The translations under genes and the position numbers were made by a program. A DNA stretch of 64,000 nt, taken from Coriolopsis trogii (Eukaryota; Basidiomycota; Agaricomycetes; Polyporales; Polyporaceae). Each line of letters starts with the position of its first letter. Position 1 is the stretch's first letter. Below are positions 56,342 to 64,000 of the stretch, in pieces. The stretch covers positions 3,038,001 through 3,102,000 of the forward strand of contig JAHYIO010000001.1 of the NCBI GenBank assembly GCA_020543525.1, read 5' to 3'. The notes beneath the pieces are model-generated. The model saw nothing but the letters and a program-made list of their open reading frames with translations, had not been told where the DNA came from and did not search any database.

Positions 56342-59300
56342 ATGGAACTCGAGTACGATAGCAGACCAATGTCTGCGATGCACAGGGGAAGGGAGTGGGG
56401 AGCGGGAGCGCTTAATGGTTCAACCTCACCGGTAGCTACCTCGTCCAACTTCGCGTCGCGCCGTCGCTCAACTGCGGGACACACTCCCCCTCCCCCTCCC
56501 GGGCCTCCTCCCTCGCAGCCCATTCCAAGTCTGCCCCCCGGAATGGGCTTATCACACTACGAAACCTATGATGGGCTGCCAGATGCATCAGGATCAGTCC
56601 CAGATGTTCCCAGCATGAATACAACATATTCGCGCCCATCACCATCCCCCGGTCTGGCAGCAGTCACCGCTTTCTCTCAAGCTCGATACGCATCCGTCTC
56701 CAATAACACCGGCTACCCTTCCCCCACCCTCAGCGGCTCCTCGTCTACCGACAACCTCGCCGACTCCCCACCTCCCTCCATCCTCCGTGCCCCGACATCA
56801 ACAATACAGCCGCCCGGGGGTGCACAGGAACTCTCTGCGGACAGACTCCTCTTGCCTACCATGGACCATCGGTCATCCGGCCAGCAAAGACCGTCCTCGC
56901 GCAGGGCGCTGACGAGGGCCCTCGAGCTTGCGCGCGAAGCCGTACGACTGGACTCGACCAACGACGATCCCTATGGCGCGGTAATGGCGTACGCGAAGAG
57001 CGTGGCGTTGCTCAGCGAAGTGATGGAGAGGGTCATGAGAGGCGAGGACAGCACAGAGCGGCGGCGGAACGGGAGGCGGAGGAGTGTGGTCGCCCAGGAA
57101 GAGGAGGTCCGAAGGCTTAAATCCATCGTGAGTCGCATGCTGCTTTTGCGTGTTGCGTGATCTAAGCGAGTCCGCACCGTTCGTGCACGCAGCATGATAC
57201 GTACGCGGATCGCATGAACATCCTCAGCGTTGTGTACGATATCCCACTCCCCCCAAACTCCCCACCATCCGTATCTTCCGTGTCTGTCTCGAGCGACTCG
57301 ACCCGCCCTTCCTCTCCCTCATCAATCTCGCCCGTCTCAGAAGGCTCAGACATAAGCGGCTTGCCCGGGTCTCCCACAAGGTCGCGCGAACGAGAAAGTC
57401 GATACTCATCGGAAACTGCTCGTGGTAACGACGCGACGGATGATGAGTACTCCTCCATCAGCCGCAATAGCAGCTACACCAGCCTTTCGCCACTTTCGAC
57501 CGGGCGCCAAGCGCCCCCACTCCATCCATACGCTGCCGCTGCCGCACAGGCCGTTGTATCTCCAGTTGGTTCTCCCCCGGGGCCGAGGACATCGGCCATC
57601 CGCAGCAGACCGCGAGCATCATCAACACTACCTCCGCCCGCACCCCCACCAACCACACTGCCCCCTCCTGCCCCTTCGCCGACCCGGCCAGATTATCCCG
57701 AACTGACGCCTACGCAGACATTACGACCAGCTGATATCGTTCGTTCGCGAGGAAACTCGGTGAGCCACAAGCGCACCAATTCGGGCGGCCGATTAGGAGC
57801 TCTTCGTGAGGAATCGTTCGACGGAGGCGTCTCAAATGAGCACGCGCATCCTGTCGAGGAGGCTCCTCGCCCGAGATCCCGACTGAACATCCATTCGCAT
57901 GGCCATTCACCGCCTCTCCCGCCGATCCCCTCTTCTGCCAATGCAAACGAGGCCACCACACCGAGGTATCATAATGTATTAGAGCCATCGTCCCCTACGC
58001 CAAGTAGCCCAGGAAATTTCGTGACCCCCCGCCAAAGAGGAGGATCACAAGTATCGGTTCGGTCAGAAGCTACTCCCACCAGCAAGCCGACGCTAATCAA
58101 CACCTCGCCGGCTATGAGCGCCATTGCCCAGCGAAGAGGCAAGACCTCCACTTCTGGCTCGGATGCACCTTCCCCTACCGACTCGTCCATATCTGCGGCC
58201 TCTGTGCCAAACATGGGCAGCAGAATGGCCTCGGCGCTGCCCGCGAGCACCGTTAACAGCCTAGGAATCGGGCGCACGCGCGCATCGTCCCAACCAGGCC
58301 GACGTCCGTCTCTTGCAAGTGCTAACTCATACCCCTCACCTTTTCCTACGTCCCAAGGCGGCTCGCCAGTCCCGCGCAAACCCTCGATACCCTCCCGCCT
58401 CGGTCCGTCCGCACCACCACAGATCAGCATCAAGACGGACGGCATCGTGTCACCCATCACGCTGTCCGCGTTCTCGCTCACCTCGCCCCCGCTCGTCCCG
58501 CCACCGCCGATACCCTACACGAATATACCCGCCGCGCCGCTCTCTCCTCTACCCCCCGTGGCACCCTCAGACGCGCACCGGAAACCGTACCACATGATGT
58601 CCCTCCTGCGGCAGACGATGACGTCCAAGACGGGCGGGTACATCACCCGCCGATTGCACGTCCCGCAGGAGGTGTGGTCGCAGGGTGGGGCGAAGCTGAC
58701 GAACGTGCCGGAGAAGATCCGGGTGGTCGAGGTACTGTGCTCAGCGCTGGAGGAGCTGCAGCACTGGAGCGCGGAGTACTTTGGGGCGGGGAACGTGAGC
58801 AGCGGAATGGCGCTCGGGATCGGGAGCATCGGCCGGAAGGAGGGGGAGCAGTGGGCGTCGAGGCTGGAGGACTTTACGGGCGTGTGCGATGGTGTCGTGG
58901 GTCAGTTTGGGAAGAAGCTGGGAGTCGGGGAAGGGTTCGTGACCAAGAAGAGCAGCGGGGTGAGTGGTTTCTTCTGTTGGATTGGATTCCGCCTCGCGCG
59001 CCGTGTACCGACCGGTCGTCCCGTGCGTTTGCCAGGTCACCTCTTGGGGCGGACGTCTCACCCGACAGTTCGACAAGATCACGAACGGGAAGAAGTGCGT
59101 GTGCTCGATATCATATGTTGTGTGCCTGTGGCGAATATTGACGCGACGACCGTAGCCTCGATTCTCCGGCGCTCTACGTGCAGGTGCTCTCCAAGCTCTT
59201 CCTCGCCGCGCAGATCCTCGACGAGCACACCAAGGCGGCCTCGCCCGCGACGATGGCGCCTCTCTACGCCGCGTTCCCCCCGGACGTCCGCGCCGGCCTC

Positions 59301-59423
59301 GAGATGAAGCTCCGGCATGCGTCCGAGTTCTTCGCAAAGGTCGTGCTCACGTTCGTCATTCGCGACATGGCGCTCCTGCTCGACAAGTACGTCAAGAAGT
59401 GCGAGAAGTGGCTCGCGGAGTGA
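56342..59423 (+). CDS. MIT-domain protein with long disordered centre
   Basis: Four exons (56342-57127, 57193-58959, 59036-59094, 59156-59423) give 2880 nt, 959 residues. The first in-frame ATG is at 56342. Residues 1-180 are Pro/Ser-rich. A MIT (microtubule interacting and trafficking) helical bundle covers about 185-285: RALTRALELAREAVRLDSTN, AYAKSVALLSEVMERVM, EEVRRLKSI-HDTYADRMNI across an intron. About 480 residues of Ser/Pro/Thr-rich disorder follow. The conserved C-terminal domain spans about 770-959: HMMSLLRQTMTSKTGGYITR, HVPQEVWSQGG, VLCSALEELQHWSAEYFG, ILDEHTKAASPATMAPLYAA and FVIRDMALLLDKYVKKCEKW. MIT domains bind ESCRT-III tails, so a role in endosomal traffic is likely but inferred. 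An acceptor at 59155 (not the nearer one at 59182) keeps NLDSPALYVQVLSK in frame. Confidence 0.75.
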
Positions 59424-60757
59424 GGTCCCGTACGCCATTGACCATTGGACTGGACTTGGGGGAGGAGGTGGGAAATGGATGCAAACTATCATTCGGGAGG
59501 AGCAGCCAGGAAGGAAACAGAATATCATGAATACGCAAACGGCGGTCGTCCTCCTTTTCTTTTTATTTCTCTCAACGTGTACTCTTTTTATCTTCCACCC
59601 CTTTGCCATCAACCCGCCACAGACGCACGCACGCACGCACAGCACCAACCAACCAATGAAACGTACATACATTCGGGCAACACGCACAGCACAGCAAACC
59701 ATTGGCAGTAGTATCCACACCCTGCATCCATACCACCACACCCACATTCCGGCTCTCATACGTATACGCGCGCGGGGGGCGGTCGTCTTTTGGGGAGCTT
59801 CCTCGACCATTGCGAAAGGCGCGCCGTGTAAAACTATGCTCACGATCGATCAAGGGATATTAGATGTTTGTTTCCTCTTTCTCCGTTCTCCGTTCTCTGT
59901 TCTTGTCTTCGGTTCACGTTCATGTTCTCTAGTATATAGTTATATTGTTGTTGTTCTCCACCATCCTTCACCTATATTCGACAGAGCTTTGGATAATTCC
60001 CGTCCGACCACCACCTCTGTTTGGAATGTCAAAGTTTGCGACCGCCGACGACGTTGACGGATGGAGTGCCGCTTGTATGTATACATCACCCACTATGCAA
60101 TGATGATCTCTTCACAACATTCCACCGTGCGTTCACTTGCCCTCCTAAGGGGTTGATGCGCTAGCCTCAACTAACGCATGGTCGCAATATTTCGGCTGTC
60201 TAGACGAGTTGGAAAGCAGAATCTACACGCGCGTCTAAGTGACAAATACATACATGCATGAACGGAATGACGGCATAGCCACGGGCCGAAGATGCAAACC
60301 CCCTGGAATACAGTGCGGCAGTAGCGGAGGGAGAGAAGTGGGGACATGAACATGGGAATCATGTATATGGTACGGTGCAGAAAGTGATACACGACGGGAT
60401 GAAATAGAGAGAAGAGGGGGTATATAGCCGACAGGCGGACGTTCCAAAACAGAGTATGTATATAGTACAAGACAGGCGAAGCGGGGATCCCAGTCTGGGG
60501 TCGAATTTTGACAGAGCAGGGGTGAATGCGCATGGGAATGAGTATTGCGTGCGGATCGATACGGAAATGGGATGGTCCAGGATGTGTGAGAGTGAAGAGA
60601 GCCTTGAAATGAACTACGAAGGCCGCGGCGTTGCATGCCGACGACAAATGCGATAGTGCGGGATGAAAATGAGCCCTCGAAAGGTTACTCGAAGGCTCCG
60701 GCTGTCTATAGTAAGAGCGCCCAGGAGCCGGACGTGGTCATCCCAGGGCAAGACCAC
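59424..60757. other. Convergent 3' region with a short microsatellite
   Basis: 1.3 kb between the ends of the MIT gene and IES1. Contains an (ACGC)n tract at about 59624-59640 and AT-rich, repetitive runs (TTCTCCGTTCTCCGTTCTCT near 59880). No coding signal supported on either strand. Confidence 0.5.
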
Positions 60758-62923
60758 TCATCGCGCCCCGAGCGCGATCATTGGGTTGACAGAACTCACA
60801 CTATAAGGACCAAAGTCCGGGGGTGGGGTGGGTTCTTTGCCGCGTAGACGGCTGATAATACGTAAACGGAGCACTGTGAGGGCGAAATACATGAGTGTGA
60901 ATTGCAAAAGTGCATAGATGAACAAAACAAACCGTAGTCACGTCGAGTATTCTCATCGGCGTACATCTCGTCGTCGGAGTCCAACAGCGGGTCCGTGTTC
61001 ATCGATACATGCCAAGCTTCTAAGAGTATACACCAGCTCAGTCATCTTTGAATCGGAGGGAATGTAGTGCCATCTCCGGGCTCCAACGAACACTTACGTT
61101 GCAGCATAGTTCGCTTCGGTGTCTCGGAAGAAGTAGGAGCGTACCTCGGGGCGGAATATACCGGCCTAGTGTAGGGAGGTAGACTAGGCGGGTATTGATA
61201 CGGCTCGTGGACAAAAAGCGGCGTCTGTGAAGCATGCCCTCGGGACCTGCGTGATTGCGTCCGTATTGGCTTCCCGTTACTATGTTGCATGACTTCAACA
61301 TTTGGGCTGAGCGGTCGACGAGGATATGGATCGGTCACTGCGCGGGGAAGTGAAGTCGCCTCCTGTGAGTGATCCTGAAGAGGATGTGCCCTGTATGACG
61401 GAGTTGCGAGGCGACGATCGGTCGATGTTTGGGGGTGAGGAGAAGGAGCAGTCCGCAAGGACGGTCGACCAGGCCCTGTGCGAAGATGCGAAAGATGTAG
61501 CAAACGTAATGGGCTGCTGACGGCATACGTACCCTCTAACATGTCGTCTTCTCTGAATGAATATGGCGCCGAATGTTGACTTTCTGCTGACGCTTCTCTC
61601 ATCCTGAAGACGGAACCTATTTCGGCAGGATCTTTGCCCTTCACGCGGCCGCGTCCCTTCGAACCGCTGGGTCTTGTGAATTCCCCTTCCTGGTCCTTGG
61701 CGATCATTTCCTCTTTAGCCTTGGTCTCCAGAAATCGCCGCCGAAGGTCAGTCATGTCTAGACCCCGTTGGTGTTCTTCCACTGTATCAACGTTCTCCGC
61801 ATCAGCCTCCTCTTTGGTGAGTTGTACGAATGGCGGCGCTCGATCCGACAGGGCCTCCGGTCCCGCATCAGAGAAGGGATTAGCGGAGGGTGCCTCATGG
61901 TAATGATAGCAGAGCCAGAGGAATGCGCGAGCGCGCGACCTGGAAGAGATGTGTACTGGAGTGAATAAATCTAGGAACTCGACGAGTGTTCGAGGTGAAA
62001 AGTGGCTCCGTGCAATAGCCTGCGAGCGTTCACATTTGAAGCCGCTGTCAGTCACATGCGTTAAGCGAGAGCATATATGACAGCAAGCTTACTGATGAAT
62101 GACTGGCGAAAACGAAGATGAGGTTGACAATGCTTGTTGGAGGGACGTGACCAGAGCGCTCGAATTCGGACATTAACGTCGGCTAAGGTCACAAGACAGG
62201 ACCAGCAGGGTCATACTCACAGACCGTGCGAGAGCATCGCTGGGGGTGGTGACCTTGCCCTGATCCTCGTCTTGGAGGAAGCATGTCTTCAGTATGTTCT
62301 TGATTCGTGGGGCATCCTGGAGGTTCCCATTCGTGCGTTGTAAAGCAGGAACGGGATGATATGTTCTGAGAGCGGTCTTCATTTCAGGAAAGACTGCAAT
62401 TCGGGGAGTTAGCCGTCAACCTGCGGGAGATCATAGGGAGATATGCTACGACGGAGCTAACTGTGCCGTTCAAATCCGCACGGGGTATATGCGCATGCAT
62501 GGTCCAGAGAGACGGGCAGACAGACAAAGACTCACATGCCATGGTTGTGTTGATACGCCCGACGTTGGACAGAAGGGATATCATGGCAAATTCGTTGCCA
62601 AAGTCAGGGGACTCTCTGATTTTGTCACGGGATGCCTTCGAGCATCGCGGGGAGTGAATGAGAGCATTGACATAGAGGTCCCGGAAGGTGACTCGTGTAC
62701 CTGCGGGATCTCCGCGTATTGTTGTGTATGGATCGGTGAACACCGCGTGCTTGTCTGTAAAGATGGCGTGAAGGAGGTCATACTGTAGGTCTACGCGCGT
62801 GAGGGGTTCTCCGTCCTGGCGTTTGACGGCGAGGTTCTTCTTGTGGTGCGCATGGGAGCTAAGGGAGAGATTGTGAGCAGGAGGCCGACGGGAAGGACGA
62901 GGGACTGACCCCGATGGTGGCAT
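60758..62923 (-). CDS. IES1: INO80 complex subunit Ies1
   Basis: Start ATG 62923 (MPPSGSVPRPSRRP). The conserved N-terminal domain is KNLAVKRQDGEPLTRVDLQY, FTDPYTTIRGDPAGTRVTFR, DLYVNALIHSPRCSKASRDK and SLLSNVGRINTTMA. The next exon reads EMKTALRTYHPVPALQRTNG and DAPRIKNILKTCFLQ. After a further intron come FLDLFTPVHISSRSRARAFL and WLCYHYHEAPSANPF. This is the order of fungal Ies1, a subunit of the INO80 nucleosome remodeller. The rest is disordered, with Arg/Ser/Pro-rich text. The last two exons, DPLLDSDDEMYADENTRRDY and RLRGKEPTPPPDFGPYSVSS, end at TGA 60760-60758. The final intron is assigned to acceptor CTCACAG because it keeps the protein-like frame VLRLRIISRLRGKEP. Confidence 0.87.
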
Positions 62924-63395
62924 GTAGGGCGAGGAGGGCGGATGTGGTGGGAGAGAGGAGGGAAGAGATGATGCGTACGGGGACTTTGCATCCCAAACGT
63001 TGTTTCCGCCACATTTACGGCAGGATGGCCCGATGTGATCTCGTAGCCTGCGTCTGCGGGCGATCTGTCTACGCCCGCCGATTACCTAATTTGTGCCCAC
63101 AGATAATTAATCCAAAGTCTGGGCAAGCGTCGTCTATTACTTGCTAGTATTGAGCCTACGCGCGGGGTAAAGCTAAAGCCCTTGCGCTCACTCTCCCACT
63201 CGTCCCAACGCAGCCACAGACGCGAACGTCATACCAGGTCATACCTCTCCACCCCGTGTATCCTCGCTATGCATATAGCCACCTCAGCCACGTCCCCTCC
63301 CCCTCAACGCTTGGGTCCCTGCCACCATCATTCCGCCCATAGTCTTATCGTCCATATTGTACCTCAGCAAGCCTCGCTTGTTCGCCACGCGCAAC
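62924..63395. promoter_or_regulatory. Divergent promoter IES1/esterase-like
   Basis: 472 bp between two divergent starts. It has a pyrimidine-rich leader on the plus strand (63190-63340) and no ACGCGT. No other motif stood out. Confidence 0.35.
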
Positions 63396-64000
63396 ATGCC
63401 AGTTGCCGAATCAATCAGAGAGAAAGAACTCCTCGCCGCCCACACCCGTCGCCTCACCTTCTCCTCCGCCTCATATGACCCCCTTCTTGACGCCATTGGT
63501 CAGTTGTCGCCTCGCCCCGTTCCGCGAACGTTCGATGCTGACCAGCCTCCCGCGCGCATCCAAAAAGGCGACGCCCAGGTCGTCTTGGTCGGTGATGGCT
63601 CTCATGGGACATACGAGTTCTATGCCCACCGAGCCAATATAACCAAACGCTTGATCGAGGAGAAGGGCTTCAATGCGATTGCAGTCGAAGCCGACTGGCC
63701 AGATGCTTTCCGGGTCAACAGGTGACGCGAATCTGTCTCTCCGTTCTTCACTAGTTCACTCTCCGGTCCTGACTCCCATCCTATCTTCACACCCAGATAT
63801 ATCCACGGTGTCGGTGAAGGCGCGGGGTCTGGAAGGATCACAGATGCTCGTGATTCTCTGGCCGAGTTTGAGAGGTACGCGCGCTGGTCGGGTTGTACGT
63901 GTTCCGCGGCATTGATCACTTTCTGGTAGGTTTCCCAAGTGGATGTGGAAGAACGAGGTGATGCCTCCCTTCATTGAATGGCTCAAGCAGCACAATCAGA
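63396..64000 (+). CDS. Erythromycin-esterase-like protein, cut by the window edge
   Basis: The start is the ATG at 63396; the frame further upstream opens at a TTG and would only be leader. Exons 63396-63721, 63796-63874 and 63930 onward read [68 protein letters not shown] and, after two introns, [20 protein letters not shown]. These are the landmarks of the erythromycin esterase family (PF05139), including the HGT histidine and the VEADW acidic pair. The usual Glu-Ala before SHGT is Asp-Gly here. Many fungi carry members with no known link to macrolides, so the natural substrate is unknown. The gene continues beyond position 64000. Confidence 0.8.

Noticed and set aside
1..64000. tRNA or rRNA genes
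   Set aside because: I looked for the GGTTCRANNCC-type B box with a matching acceptor stem and found no convincing cloverleaf, but a reading by eye can miss one.

Overview
The window is nuclear DNA of a filamentous basidiomycete, most likely an Agaricomycete. The signs are dense genes split by many short introns of about 50-60 bases (GTRNGY donors, YAG acceptors), short divergent promoters, GC-rich third codon positions, fungus-specific families (ERMES Mmm1, a septin, Ies1, an alginate-lyase-like enzyme) and several families that I know mainly from mushrooms and polypores (DUF6533-type 7TM protein, coiled-coil DUF6697-like pair, PPxY arrestin). Gene models were built by hand by joining frames across GT-AG introns. 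Where exon lengths are quoted, I checked that they sum to a multiple of three.

Layout. Positions 1-6206 are a rearranged zone: a minus-strand coding-like fragment runs head to head into a plus-strand one, followed by an apparently intact 2OG-Fe(II)-oxygenase-like gene, a decayed ketosynthase fragment of fatty acid synthase alpha (FAS2) that lacks both flanking parts, an AT-rich seam, and a Pby1/TTL-like gene that has lost its C-terminal catalytic end. From 7.8 kb onward the genome is ordinary and mostly housekeeping: MMM1 (ER-mitochondria tether), two tandem paralogues of a coiled-coil orphan family with a 3-copy minisatellite between them, NUP155/170, a CDK11-like kinase, RAP1, D-2-hydroxyglutarate dehydrogenase, a WD40 protein, SWI1/ARID and a DUF1764 protein.

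After a 1.5 kb gene-poor interval holding an inverted-repeat element (32650-33144) come an alpha-arrestin-like protein, Rab5, a secreted alginate-lyase-like enzyme, a four-helix membrane protein, mitochondrial aconitase, a 7TM orphan, mitochondrial MSH1, a Cdc11-class septin, a MIT-domain protein, INO80 subunit IES1 and the start of an erythromycin-esterase-like gene cut by the window edge.

There are no operons. The recurring organisation is divergent pairs sharing 110-240 bp promoters (TTL/MMM1, NUP/CDK11, D2HGDH/WD40, SWI1/DUF1764, MSH1/septin). Three of these carry ACGCGT boxes. Functional themes that recur are chromatin and telomeres (SWI1, IES1, RAP1), mitochondria (MMM1, D2HGDH, aconitase, MSH1) and membrane traffic (Rab5, arrestin, MIT protein). 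I saw no tRNA, rRNA or CRISPR array.
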